In this document: piece by piece, positions 53,505-63,583 of the stretch | Position numbering within the stretch: the stretch's first letter is position 1 | How the letters are laid out: each line of letters starts with the position of its first letter | NCBI RefSeq assembly: GCF_029144185.1 | Contig: NZ_CP110232.1 | Span: forward strand, 744,001-808,000 | DNA length: 64,000 bases | Reading direction: 5' to 3' | Source: Vagococcus intermedius | Lineage (GTDB): Bacteria; Bacillota; Bacilli; Lactobacillales; Vagococcaceae | The notes under the pieces: model-generated | What the model saw: the letters and a program-made list of their open reading frames with translations, nothing else | Told to the model about the DNA's origin: nothing | Databases searched by the model: none | Program-made: the position numbers and the translations under genes

Positions 53505-54368
53505 GAGTGTTTCTAACTTTGAACAACGAGGATCATTCATTTTTGAAATTAAAATATTATGATCTAAATTTGTTTGATAATTAAGTGAAAAGACGCCAGA
53601 GTACAGAATATCTAAGATTAAACAGATTGAGTGATGACTACTAAATCCACTAACTTTAGAATATAGTTTTTCTCGTGTTGATATTTTTAAAGAACAATTG
53701 GAGGCATTAGCAATGGTATTTTCTCCCATATTAGTTAAGGAGAGTATTTGAACTTTATTTTTTTTCAAGATAGGTAGCAGATGAGTAATAGAGCTGTTTT
53801 CACCACTATAAGAAATTAAAAAAGCTAAAACATTTTCGTTAGCATTAGCAGCTTCAAAGACTTTTTCTCCATCTAAGCTAACAATGGAGATGTTTTTTTT
53901 GATTCTAGTCATCTTATGAGCAAAATCCTGTGCTAGGTAAATATTAATATTACTAGTAAAAATTTTTATTTGTGGAGACTCATCCAATAATCTTATAGCT
54001 TGGGATAAGTCATCATGATGTAGGAGATGTAAGGTGTCAGTGACAGTTTCTTGAACTAACGTTCCAACTTTATTAGCAATTTTCATACAAGAGTCTTTGG
54101 CAGTAAAAGGAAAATTGGCATCAATATTATTGAAATGGGTATCGAGATAGTTCACTTCTTCTAAAAATTCTTTTTTAAAAGCTGTCCATCCGCGATAACC
54201 TAATTTATTAGAAATACGAATCAAAATGGATGGGCTGATAAAGGTCTCATTTGAAATCTCTTTGATAGTTTTATTGGCAATAGCTAAACGTTGTTCTAAA
54301 AGGTAATCAATTACTAATCGCTCAGTAGTTGAAAAGATCGGTTGTTTTAATTTTTCCGTTAAGAGCAT
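53481..54368 (-). CDS. RpiR family regulator (beta-glucoside system)
   Basis: 295 residues: helix-turn-helix (about 1-75, with IKEISNETFISPSILIRISNKLGYRGW) and SIS domain (about 115-250, with LISYSGENSS). It lies between a CelB-like EIIC and a GH4 phospho-beta-glucosidase, divergent from the latter, and likely senses the imported sugar phosphate. A perfect TGTAAATTTT/AAAATTTACA dyad upstream is its best candidate operator. Confidence 0.92.
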   Translation of the reverse strand: MLLTEKLKQPIFSTTERLVIDYLLEQRLAIANKTIKEISNETFISPSILIRISNKLGYRGWTAFKKEFLEEVNYLDTHFNNIDANFPFTAKDSCMKIANKVGTLVQETVTDTLHLLHHDDLSQAIRLLDESPQIKIFTSNINIYLAQDFAHKMTRIKKNISIVSLDGEKVFEAANANENVLAFLISYSGENSSITHLLPILKKNKVQILSLTNMGENTIANASNCSLKISTREKLYSKVSGFSSHHSICLILDILYSGVFSLNYQTNLDHNILISKMNDPRCSKLETLKEERSDM

Positions 54369-54443
54369 ATTAGCCTCCTTTATTAGTTTTTATTTAACTT
54401 TATTGTAACGTAAATACTATGGTTTGTAAGCAATTACAAGTAA

Positions 54444-54470
54444 TGTAAATTTTTATTACTAAAATTTACA
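54444..54470. promoter_or_regulatory. perfect dyad, probable RpiR operator
   Basis: TGTAAATTTT (54444-54453) and AAAATTTACA (54461-54470) are 7 nt apart in the divergent region between rpiR and the GH4 gene. A further TGTAAATT half-site lies near 54498. The motif also occurs upstream of the EIIC gene. Confidence 0.65.
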
Positions 54471-54591
54471 AATTTAAGATGGTTCTTGTGTTTTTTTGTA
54501 AATTAACTTTTTTCCTTGGAAAATATGTTCTCAATAAAAGAGGGGTCATTTAAACTTAAAGAGTAATCAAAACAGCTAAGGAGTGACGATA

Positions 54592-55980
54592 ATGAGTAAA
54601 AAAGAAGGAATTAAAATCGCAACAATTGGCGGAGGTTCAAGTTATACACCAGAGTTAATGGAAGGATTTATCAAACGTTATGAAGAGTTACCAATTCGTG
54701 AGATTTGGTTAGTAGATATTGAAGCTGGGAAAGAAAAATTAGAAATTGTTGGCGCAATGGCCAAAAGAATGTGGGAGGCTTCGCCTTATGAGGTTGAGGT
54801 TCACCTAACACTAGATCGTGAGGAAGCATTAAAAGATGCTGATTTTGTAACGACACAATTCAGAGTCGGACTATTGGATGCTCGTGTAAAAGATGAGCGT
54901 ATCCCGGCTTATTACGGTATGATTGGTCAAGAAACCAATGGAGCAGGTGGAATATTTAAAGCTTTTAGAACTATTCCTGTTATTTTGGATATTGTAGAAG
55001 ACATGAAACGACTTTGTCCAGAAGCATGGTTGATTAATTTTACCAATCCAGCTGGGATGGTTACAGAAGCAATTGTTCGCTATGGAAAATGGGAAAAAGT
55101 GATGGGGTTATGTAACGTACCGGTAGGTGCAATGATGATGGAGCCAAAATTATTAGAAACGACTTTAGATCAGTTGGTCTATAAGTTTGCAGGCTTAAAT
55201 CATTTTCATTGGCATCGTGTAGCCGATGCTGATGGAAACGACGTTACCATGAAGATTATTGATAAAATGTATAGTGAGGACGCAGGTTTGCCTGCTAATA
55301 TCTTTGATATTCCATTCTTTAAAGAACAGTTAGAGCAAATGAAAGCTATTCCATGTGGGTATCATCGTTATTATTATCGTGAACAAGAGATGTTGGCTCA
55401 TGCTTTAGAAGAGTATGAAACGATTGGAACTCGTGCTCAGCAGGTAAAAGAAACAGAAGCAGAATTATTTGACTTGTATAAAGATGTCAATTTAGATCAT
55501 AAACCAGAGCAACTAGCAAAACGTGGAGGCGCGCATTATTCGGACGCTGCGTGTGAAACGATTGCATCAATTTACGCTAATAAAAATACACATATTGTTG
55601 TTTCAACCAAAAATAATGGAGCAGTGCCAGATTTACCGGCTGATTGTGTCGTTGAAGTCTCTGCTTTTGTTGGTGCAGCAGGTGCGTTACCAATTGCCTT
55701 TGGTAGCTTACAAGCTGCTGAGAGAGGTTGGCTACAAGTAATGAAGAATATGGAGCTAGTGACAATTGAAGCAGCCATTACTGGTGACTATGGTTTAGCT
55801 TTACAAGCCTTTACGATTAATCCACTTGTTACATCTGGTGAGACTGCTAAACAAATTTTAGATGAATTATTAATTGCACACAAAGAGTTCTTACCTAATT
55901 TTGCGGAAACTATTTATCGTTTAGAAGCAGAAGGGGTTACGGTCAAAGATCCTATTGTTAAAGAGATGTTGAAAAATTAA
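54592..55980 (+). CDS. GH4 6-phospho-beta-glucosidase
   Basis: 462 residues. NAD-binding loop IATIGGGSSYTPELMEG, metal and catalytic segment NGAGGIFKAFRTIP, INFTNPAGMVTEA, and GLNHFHW. The signature CNVP at 174-177 marks the 6-phospho-beta-glucosidase subtype of GH4 (LicH/CelF), in contrast to CDMP in the alpha-specific enzymes. It uses NAD+ and Mn2+ to cleave cellobiose-6-P or similar. ATG 54592 follows AAGGAG 7 nt upstream; GTG 54583 is inside that region. Confidence 0.93.
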   Translation: MSKKEGIKIATIGGGSSYTPELMEGFIKRYEELPIREIWLVDIEAGKEKLEIVGAMAKRMWEASPYEVEVHLTLDREEALKDADFVTTQFRVGLLDARVKDERIPAYYGMIGQETNGAGGIFKAFRTIPVILDIVEDMKRLCPEAWLINFTNPAGMVTEAIVRYGKWEKVMGLCNVPVGAMMMEPKLLETTLDQLVYKFAGLNHFHWHRVADADGNDVTMKIIDKMYSEDAGLPANIFDIPFFKEQLEQMKAIPCGYHRYYYREQEMLAHALEEYETIGTRAQQVKETEAELFDLYKDVNLDHKPEQLAKRGGAHYSDAACETIASIYANKNTHIVVSTKNNGAVPDLPADCVVEVSAFVGAAGALPIAFGSLQAAERGWLQVMKNMELVTIEAAITGDYGLALQAFTINPLVTSGETAKQILDELLIAHKEFLPNFAETIYRLEAEGVTVKDPIVKEMLKN

Positions 55981-55992
55981 ATAATACTATAA

Positions 55993-56024
55993 TAAAAAGT
56001 AGACAATTATTTGTCTACTTTTTT
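55993..56024 (+). terminator. terminator after the GH4 beta-type gene
   Basis: AAAAAGTAGACAA and TTGTCTACTTTTTT. Confidence 0.88.
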
Positions 56025-56421
56025 ACGTTATTTTATATGATTTTAAGTTGTGGCAAGGAATCAATAGTTTTATCGGAGAAGTTATATATCTTGTATTAGT
56101 AATAGTGACAGCTGTGATTCAGACGAATGACAGCCAAGGAAGTTTTTCTTGGTCTAACAGTAGCCAAACTATTTTATTAGTATTATTTATATATTAATTG
56201 TTAAGGGCTCAAATTGGTCATTAATAGTCATTATATAGTCTACTGAGCAAGTATTGTTTGAACGTAAACAATAACCCCACCGCTATCAGCATTGCTTTAT
56301 TTTACAATAAGCTACAGTACCCTTGTAGGAATAAGTTCTGGTCTTTTTTATAGCGTTTATTTTTTATTGAAGAATAGTAAAAAATGGTATACTACATCTG
56401 ACTAAGGAAAAGGGAGGTAAC
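56025..56421. other. gap, possible membrane-protein remnant
   Basis: A frame at 56048-56197 (49 codons from TTG) reads as two hydrophobic segments joined by a polar loop, but no ribosome site precedes it. It looks like a decayed membrane-protein gene. Nothing else is supportable. Confidence 0.3.
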
Positions 56422-56877
56422 ATGATGAGAGAGTATGAGCAAGTTTATGAAGGAGCAAAAAATATCGGTGGCTGGCTAATTCCTGATGAAGAAGTTGAAG
56501 AGTATACAGCCAAGCGTCAAGCACTGATAGATTATTTATATTCAGAGTTAAAACAGAGATATACCAATGTTTATATTGGAGGGAAAGGATCTGAAGATGG
56601 AGACTATATTTCTGCAAGTGAAGGTAAAAAGGCAAGGGATATGGGAAGTGTTTTTGTTCATTTTGACCCAGTGGAAGTTGATAAATTTTGTGGATTTGAG
56701 GATAAAAAAGAGTATTTGAAAGAGTTACTTTTTTTCAATCAGAAAGAGTATGACTATTATCAAGATGATCAAAAACTGGATTTAGAAGGTCAAGATGCCT
56801 TGGACGATTGGCAGGCTTTTATTTCAAAAGAGTATGAATTAGAATTTAAAAAAGAGTATCCGTATCCACGCTTATAA
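56422..56877 (+). CDS. acidic hypothetical protein
   Basis: 151 residues, rich in Glu, Asp, Lys and Tyr, no signal or membrane segment. ATG 56422 follows AAAGGGAGG. The next gene starts 23 nt downstream on the same strand and has its own GGAGGG site, so the two are probably one unit. I do not recognise a family. Confidence 0.75.
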   Translation: MMREYEQVYEGAKNIGGWLIPDEEVEEYTAKRQALIDYLYSELKQRYTNVYIGGKGSEDGDYISASEGKKARDMGSVFVHFDPVEVDKFCGFEDKKEYLKELLFFNQKEYDYYQDDQKLDLEGQDALDDWQAFISKEYELEFKKEYPYPRL

Positions 56878-56900
56878 AAGATATTTTTTGGAGGGAATTA

Positions 56901-57791
56901 ATGTATCAATTAATAAAAAACTATAGGGGAGACAGTAACTATCGCAGTAGTTTTTTTGATTTAGCGAAAAAGATATTCGGCTTAGATTTTGATATTTGGT
57001 ATCAAAAAGGTTGTTGGAACGATCAGTATATCTGTTATTCTTTTGTGGATGAAGGGCAAGTTATTGCCAATGCGTCTGCTAATTTTTTAACCGTTATTAA
57101 AGAAGGAAAACCGTATAAGCTTATCCAGTTAGGAACGGTGATGACGGCTGAAAATTATCGCAGACAAGGGTTAGCCAAGCAGCTAATTAAGACGATTATT
57201 GCAGACTATCAAGATGAAGTTGATGGTATCTACTTATTTGCTAATGAGACTGTTCTAGATTTTTATCCAAAGATAGGTTTTGAAAGGCAAATAGAATCAA
57301 ATTTTACCATTAATCATGCTACTAATAGGCTAGAAGGTCAACGTGGAACTGATAAACAGTGGCGTAAACTAAATCCAGATAACCAGGATGATTGGGCACT
57401 TTTGACAGATTATAGCCAAAGAAGACTTCTTAATTCAACTCAGTTAGATGTAATTGAGAACGAAGCATTATTAGGCTTTTATTTTATGTTAGCCTTCAAA
57501 GATAAGATGTATTATTCTGACACATTTAAAACGATTGTATTGTGTGAAGAAATCGAAAAGACGTTGTATTTATACGATGTTTTATCTTTGGAAAAAGTTA
57601 AGCTGAAGACTTTAATTACGTCTCTTGCTAGTAAACTAAGCGAGACAACAGAGCTAGGCTTTATGAGTCAAGATGATTCTGTCGTAATAAATTCTGAGGA
57701 AGCTTTGGACACAGATGATTATTTATTTGTCTTACCGGGATTTGTTTTACCAACAGCCCCTTTTTTATTTCCTTTAACATCACATGGTTAG
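56901..57791 (+). CDS. GNAT family N-acetyltransferase, two-part
   Basis: 296 residues. The N-terminal half is a GNAT domain with LGTVMTAENYRRQGLAKQLIKTII as the acetyl-CoA-binding motif and FYPKIGFERQ at its end. The C-terminal 130 residues form a second, unrecognised domain, as in YkkB/Eis-like fused GNATs. Acceptor unknown. Probably co-transcribed with the acidic protein upstream. Confidence 0.85.
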   Translation: MYQLIKNYRGDSNYRSSFFDLAKKIFGLDFDIWYQKGCWNDQYICYSFVDEGQVIANASANFLTVIKEGKPYKLIQLGTVMTAENYRRQGLAKQLIKTIIADYQDEVDGIYLFANETVLDFYPKIGFERQIESNFTINHATNRLEGQRGTDKQWRKLNPDNQDDWALLTDYSQRRLLNSTQLDVIENEALLGFYFMLAFKDKMYYSDTFKTIVLCEEIEKTLYLYDVLSLEKVKLKTLITSLASKLSETTELGFMSQDDSVVINSEEALDTDDYLFVLPGFVLPTAPFLFPLTSHG

Positions 57792-57802
57792 TAAGCTAGA
57801 TT

Positions 57803-57830
57803 TAAACCTCTCATTATGAGAGGTTTTTTT
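57803..57830 (+). terminator. terminator after the GNAT gene
   Basis: AAACCTCTCA and TGAGAGGTTT with seven T. Confidence 0.88.
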
Positions 57831-57850
57831 GTAAATTTGTTATTTACTTC
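57830..57850. promoter_or_regulatory. GTAAAT dyad upstream of second disaccharide regulator
   Basis: GTAAAT-N5-ATTTAC, a perfect 6-bp dyad within TGTAAATTTGTTATTTAC, directly follows the terminator and precedes the RpiR gene at 57907. It resembles the TGTAAATTT motif of the beta-glucoside system. Confidence 0.45.
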
Positions 57851-57906
57851 CAAGTATTTTATGATAAAGATAATAAAATTAGTTATTAAAGAAAATAGGG
57901 GATACT

Positions 57907-58686
57907 ATGGAAAATTCATTGGTAAGAAAACTTGCTGAAAATAAAAAATTAAGTTTATTAGAAAGAGATGTCTTGAATTACATTGTAAAGAACAGCGAAA
58001 GTGTTTCAAAGATGGGCATTAGAGAGGTTGCTAAAAATATGCATACTTCAACTTCCACCATCATGCGTTTATCAAAAAAACTAGGATTTAATGGCTATAT
58101 TGACATGAATTATAAGTTGATTCCATTGATAGAAGGCAAATCGTTTGAGAAACAGGAAAATTATGAAGGGATTTTTGATGGTGGGGGGTTCTTAAAATTA
58201 AATGAGCAAGCGGTTTTTAAAGAAATCGGACAAATTTTGACAGAGTTAGATAAGCAATTCATTTTTGTTTATGCGAATGGTTTTTCAGGAATTATCGCTG
58301 AATACTTATATAAAAAATTATTAGTACTAGGAAAAAGAGTGATGTTTTCAACTGGAAATGATTCAGTTGGCGTTTTTGAAAATAATTTAGAAGACATTGG
58401 TTTGTTTATTACCATCTCTAAATCAGGAGAAACTCAGAAAGTTATTGAGAAAGCAACCACGGCGCGTGAAAATAAGATTCCTGTCATTTCATTTACTAAT
58501 GATGGTTACAGTGCGTTATCTGAACTTTCTACCCACTGGATAAAAATAAAAGATACCAAAAAATACGATGATTATAATGCTAGTCCTAATAATTTTTTTC
58601 CGCAAGTTTTAATGGCCCTAGAGGTGATGGTTTATGAATACACGATTTTGGTACAAAATCAATTGAAACAAGAAACAAGTTCCTAG
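57907..58686 (+). CDS. RpiR family regulator, GlvR-like
   Basis: 259 residues: helix-turn-helix (about 1-75, with GIREVAKNMHTSTSTIMRLSKKLGF) and SIS domain (about 105-235, with ITISKSGETQKVI). It is first of a run with an alpha-glucoside-type EIICB and a GH4 6-phospho-alpha-glucosidase, like B. subtilis glvR in the maltose region. Likely acts on this operon, sensing maltose-6-P or a related phosphate. Confidence 0.9.
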   Translation: MENSLVRKLAENKKLSLLERDVLNYIVKNSESVSKMGIREVAKNMHTSTSTIMRLSKKLGFNGYIDMNYKLIPLIEGKSFEKQENYEGIFDGGGFLKLNEQAVFKEIGQILTELDKQFIFVYANGFSGIIAEYLYKKLLVLGKRVMFSTGNDSVGVFENNLEDIGLFITISKSGETQKVIEKATTARENKIPVISFTNDGYSALSELSTHWIKIKDTKKYDDYNASPNNFFPQVLMALEVMVYEYTILVQNQLKQETSS

Positions 58687-58712
58687 TTAGGGTAACTTGT
58701 TTCTTGTTTTTG
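58670..58712 (+). terminator. hairpin at the end of the RpiR gene
   Basis: AGAAACAAGTT and AACTTGTTTCT form a stem overlapping the last codons of the regulator, followed by a T-rich run. It would limit read-through into the PTS gene. Confidence 0.65.
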
Positions 58713-58725
58713 TTAAGCGGTTACA
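58712..58725 (+). promoter_or_regulatory. cre-like site before the alpha-glucoside EIICB gene
   Basis: GTTAAGCGGTTACA matches the CcpA cre consensus at 12 of 14 positions, 57 nt upstream of the EIICB start codon. Confidence 0.5.
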
Positions 58726-58781
58726 TATCTGGCTGAGACGTTGTAATATAAATACATAAATAAATTTGGGAGGGATAATTA

Positions 58782-60380
58782 TTGAAGGAAAAAATCATGA
58801 ATGGCTTACAACGATTCTCTAAAGCAATGTTTATACCAGTACTGATTTTACCGATAGCCGGTATTTTAATCGCAGTGGGGAATTTATTTACAAATCCATT
58901 ACTTATTGAAAAAGTTAGTTTTTTAGATAATCCTGTAACAAAAGGTTTTGGAATGATTTTGTCAGGGTCGTTAGTCTCAATCTTAACTAATTTAGGTTTA
59001 ATTTTTTGTGTAGGCTTAGCTGTTGGGCTAGCCAAAAATAAAAAAGCAGAGGCAGGCTTTACGGCAGTATTAGGTTTTTTAGTTTTTATTAATGCAATGA
59101 ATAAATTTATGGAATTACAAGGTATCTTAGTTGCTTCAGATTCTTTAAGCGGAACGGGTCAAACGATGGTATTGGGTGTTCAAATCTTAGATATGGGTGT
59201 ATTTTTAGGTATTATTTTGGGAATTATTGTGGCATACATCCATAATAAATTTAGTGAACAAGAGTTTAATAATGCCTTTCAAATATATGGTGGGTCCAGA
59301 TTTGTGTTTATTGTTCTTATACCTGTCATTGTTTTGATTGCCATTTTATTGACATATATCTGGCCGTTTGTGCAGATGGGGATAACCAGTTTAGGAACGG
59401 TTATTAATAGAAGTGGCAATTTTGGTATTTTTATTTATGGAACTTTAGAGAGATTGTTAATCCCAACGGGCTTGCATCATCTAGTATATACGCCTTTCTT
59501 GTATACTTCTCTCGGTGGGGTAGCCGACGTTGGCGGCCAAGTTTTTGAAGGTGCACGTAATATTTATTATGCAGAAATCGCTGATCCAGCGGTCAAAGTA
59601 TTATCTGAAAGTGTTATTTGGGATGCGAGGGGTATTTCTAAAATGTTTGGCTTATTAGGAGCCTGTCTTGCGATGTATCATACAACAAAACCAGAAAATA
59701 GAACTAAAGTAAAAGCAATTCTGATACCTGCTGCAGTCACATCTTTTATCGCAGGTGTCACAGAGCCTATTGAATTTTCATTTATGTTTGTCGCACCTAT
59801 CTTGTTCATTACTCATTCCCTTATGAGTGGGCTAAGTATGGTTGTTTTAAATATCCTAAATGTTAGAGCAATTGGTCCAAACGGCTTTATCGATTTTCTA
59901 TTATACAATTTACCTTTAGGGATTGGTAAGACTAAGTGGCCAATGTACATTTTGGTAGGCGTATTATTCTTTATTCTTTATTATGTCGTATTTAGATTTT
60001 TAATTACTAAATTAAATTTAAAAACGGTCGGTCGTGAGGTTAATCAAGAGATTAAATTACATAGTAAAAAAGATTATAAAGAAAAAACTAGTGAGGGAAA
60101 AGAAGTGATAACTAACAATCCAAAAGATGATTCGTCATTAGGCGAATGGATTGTAAATGCTTTGGGTGGGGTAACAAATATCAAATCAGTTGATAATTGT
60201 TATACACGTTTACGTTTGATAATTAATGACGTGGCATTAGTTGATCAAGATAGTTTGAAAAATGATACCGCAGCCAGTGGTGTTATTATTAAAAATAATA
60301 ATGTTCAAGTAGTGTATGGCTTAAATGTGACTAAAATTAGGAAAATAGTTGATGAAGAAATTATGAAACAAACAATATAA
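58782..60380 (+). CDS. PTS EIICB, alpha-glucoside (maltose) family
   Basis: 532 residues: EIIC domain (about 1-420) with QRFSKAMFIPVLILPIAGILIA, LERLLIPTGLHHLVYTPF, and GVTEPIEFSFMFVAP; then a charged linker and EIIB with the phospho-cysteine in VDNCYTRLRL. This is the GlvC/MalP-like group. No EIIA is fused. TTG 58782 lies 7 nt after GGAGGG; ATG 58797, with AAGGA, is an alternative. The following GH4 alpha-type gene indicates maltose-like alpha-glucosides as substrate. Confidence 0.92.
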   Translation: MKEKIMNGLQRFSKAMFIPVLILPIAGILIAVGNLFTNPLLIEKVSFLDNPVTKGFGMILSGSLVSILTNLGLIFCVGLAVGLAKNKKAEAGFTAVLGFLVFINAMNKFMELQGILVASDSLSGTGQTMVLGVQILDMGVFLGIILGIIVAYIHNKFSEQEFNNAFQIYGGSRFVFIVLIPVIVLIAILLTYIWPFVQMGITSLGTVINRSGNFGIFIYGTLERLLIPTGLHHLVYTPFLYTSLGGVADVGGQVFEGARNIYYAEIADPAVKVLSESVIWDARGISKMFGLLGACLAMYHTTKPENRTKVKAILIPAAVTSFIAGVTEPIEFSFMFVAPILFITHSLMSGLSMVVLNILNVRAIGPNGFIDFLLYNLPLGIGKTKWPMYILVGVLFFILYYVVFRFLITKLNLKTVGREVNQEIKLHSKKDYKEKTSEGKEVITNNPKDDSSLGEWIVNALGGVTNIKSVDNCYTRLRLIINDVALVDQDSLKNDTAASGVIIKNNNVQVVYGLNVTKIRKIVDEEIMKQTI

Positions 60381-60391
60381 AAAGAAAGTAG

Positions 60392-61726
<1,335 letters not shown>

Positions 61727-61738
61727 TTTTATTTTTCA

Positions 61739-61768
61739 GACCTCTCATATAATTAATGAGAGGTTTTT
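61739..61768 (+). terminator. terminator after glvA
   Basis: ACCTCTCAT and ATGAGAGGT with a T run. Confidence 0.85.
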
Positions 61769-61868
61769 GTTATATAGTTTAATTTGTTAGTTATTCAAAA
61801 TCAAATAAAACTTGTTTAGATAACATCGATAGGTATATTTTACAAGGAAAGTGATTATCTTATAGTGT

Positions 61869-61911
61869 TGATAACGTTATAAAAAAATACTGTTCATTTT
61901 CGAGGTATAAT
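61869..61911 (+). promoter_or_regulatory. cre-like site and -10 box before the amino-acid permease
   Basis: TGATAACGTTATAA (61869-61882) fits the cre consensus at 13 of 14 positions and holds the palindrome ATAACGTTAT. A TATAAT -10 lies at 61906-61911 without a good -35, so the site lies just upstream of or over the -35 position. Confidence 0.5.
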
Positions 61912-61956
61912 TAAGTTGGTCATAAAGCTGGCCGTATACCAGAAAGGATTGATCAG

Positions 61957-63306
61957 ATGGAATTAGAAAGAGGATTGAGTAATCGTCATGTACAACTAAT
62001 TGCAATTGGTGGCGCAATCGGAACTGGCTTATTTTTGGGGGCGGGTAAAGCTATTCACTTGGCAGGCCCTTCAATTTTATTGGTGTACCTTATAGTTGGG
62101 GTTTTCGTATTTTTGATTATGAGAGCCTTGGGCGAGGTACTTTTAGCAAATTTGGAATGTCATTCATTTGTAGAGCTTGCGGACAAGTACCTAGGTAAGA
62201 GGATGGCTTTTGTTACAGGGTGGACCTATTGGTTTTGTTGGAGCGCCATAGCGATGGCTGATTTAACCGCAACTGGAATTTATATGCGTTTTTGGTTTCC
62301 TCAAGTCCCACAATGGCTTCCAGCTTTTATTATCTTGATATTCTTGATGTTTTTAAATATGATGTCAGTGAAATTATTTGGTGAAATCGAATTTTGGTTG
62401 GCTTTGATTAAGATTATTGCTATTATTGCACTGATCTTAGTTGGTTTTTATATGATTGTTACTCAGTTCAAAACACCACTTACTGTCACTTCTGTCAAAA
62501 ATATTTATTCTCATGGTGGTTTTTTTCCAAATGGCTTATCCGGATTTTTATTAGGGTTTCAACTAGCTGTGTTTTCCTTTGTTGGTGTCGAATTAGTAGG
62601 TTTGACAGCAGGAGAGACGAAAGATCCAGAGATTGTAATCCCTAAAGCAATTAATAATATTCCTATTAGAATCATCTTGTTTTACATAGGTTCATTATTT
62701 GTAATTATGTGTATTCAACCGTGGGATACTATTGCTTCAGAATCTAGTCCTTTTGTGACAGTTTTTTCAACTATTGGTATTATAAGTGCAGCTAGTATTG
62801 TCAATTTTGTTGTGCTAAGTTCGGCATTATCAGCATGTAATAGTGCGATGTTTAGCACAAGTCGGATGCTTTACGGACTAGGGGTTAATAAACATGCTCC
62901 TAAATCCTTAATGAAATTGAGTAGTCGTAAAATCCCAACAAACGCTTTATTTTTTTCAACGATTGTTCTAGGAATAACGGTGGTGCTGAATTACTTTATG
63001 CCAGAGGGGGTCTTTACATTGGTGACCTCGATTTCAACAGCGTGTTTTTTATTTATCTGGGCAGTCATCTTGATTTGCCATTTAAAATACTTAAAAGAAA
63101 CAGACAATCGAGTAACATTCAAATTATTTTTAGCACCCTATACTAACTATATTACCTTAGCTTTTTTATTGGCAATTGTCTTCGTGTTATTGGCGGCTCC
63201 AGAAACGCGAATTGCTCTTATTGTGTCACCGATTTGGTTTGCTGTTTTAGTTTTAATTTTTAATCGTTATTATGCTGAAGGTAAGGCTGGTGATAATTTG
63301 GATTAA
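61957..63306 (+). CDS. amino-acid permease, AAT family (CycA-like)
   Basis: 449 residues with 12 predicted helices: LSNRHVQLIAIGGAIGTGLF with the glycine-rich first helix, GPSILLVYLIVG, ALGEVL, FSFVGVELVGLTAGETKDPE, and SALSACNSAMFSTSRMLYGL. These mark the amino-acid/proton symporters of the AAT family; D-alanine/glycine/D-serine permease CycA is the nearest match I recall. The start follows AGAAAGG. Single gene. Confidence 0.9.
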   Translation: MELERGLSNRHVQLIAIGGAIGTGLFLGAGKAIHLAGPSILLVYLIVGVFVFLIMRALGEVLLANLECHSFVELADKYLGKRMAFVTGWTYWFCWSAIAMADLTATGIYMRFWFPQVPQWLPAFIILIFLMFLNMMSVKLFGEIEFWLALIKIIAIIALILVGFYMIVTQFKTPLTVTSVKNIYSHGGFFPNGLSGFLLGFQLAVFSFVGVELVGLTAGETKDPEIVIPKAINNIPIRIILFYIGSLFVIMCIQPWDTIASESSPFVTVFSTIGIISAASIVNFVVLSSALSACNSAMFSTSRMLYGLGVNKHAPKSLMKLSSRKIPTNALFFSTIVLGITVVLNYFMPEGVFTLVTSISTACFLFIWAVILICHLKYLKETDNRVTFKLFLAPYTNYITLAFLLAIVFVLLAAPETRIALIVSPIWFAVLVLIFNRYYAEGKAGDNLD

Positions 63307-63344
63307 CTAGAGTTGTATTATAATCTAGTTCTCAGTTAAATAAG

Positions 63345-63384
63345 AAAGGGATTATAGAGAATGACTCTATAATCCCTTTTTTTC
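63345..63384 (+). terminator. terminator after the permease
   Basis: AAAGGGATTATAGAG and CTCTATAATCCCTTT with seven T. Confidence 0.92.
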
Positions 63385-63583
63385 AGAAATAAAACATGAA
63401 AACAAGACAAAATAATTGATTTGCTTACTTTTTTACAGTAAAATTGGAACAATCGCTAAGTTAATAATGAGTATCACTATTAATTTAGGTCTAATTAATT
63501 CGGAAAAATAAATTAGACTGAGACCTTTACTCTTACGATCGATTGGTCTGCTGTCATTAAAGGACCTTAAAGGAGGAATTAAA

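Noticed and set aside
56048-56197. 49-codon hydrophobic frame as a gene
   Set aside because: No start codon with ribosome site; at most a remnant.
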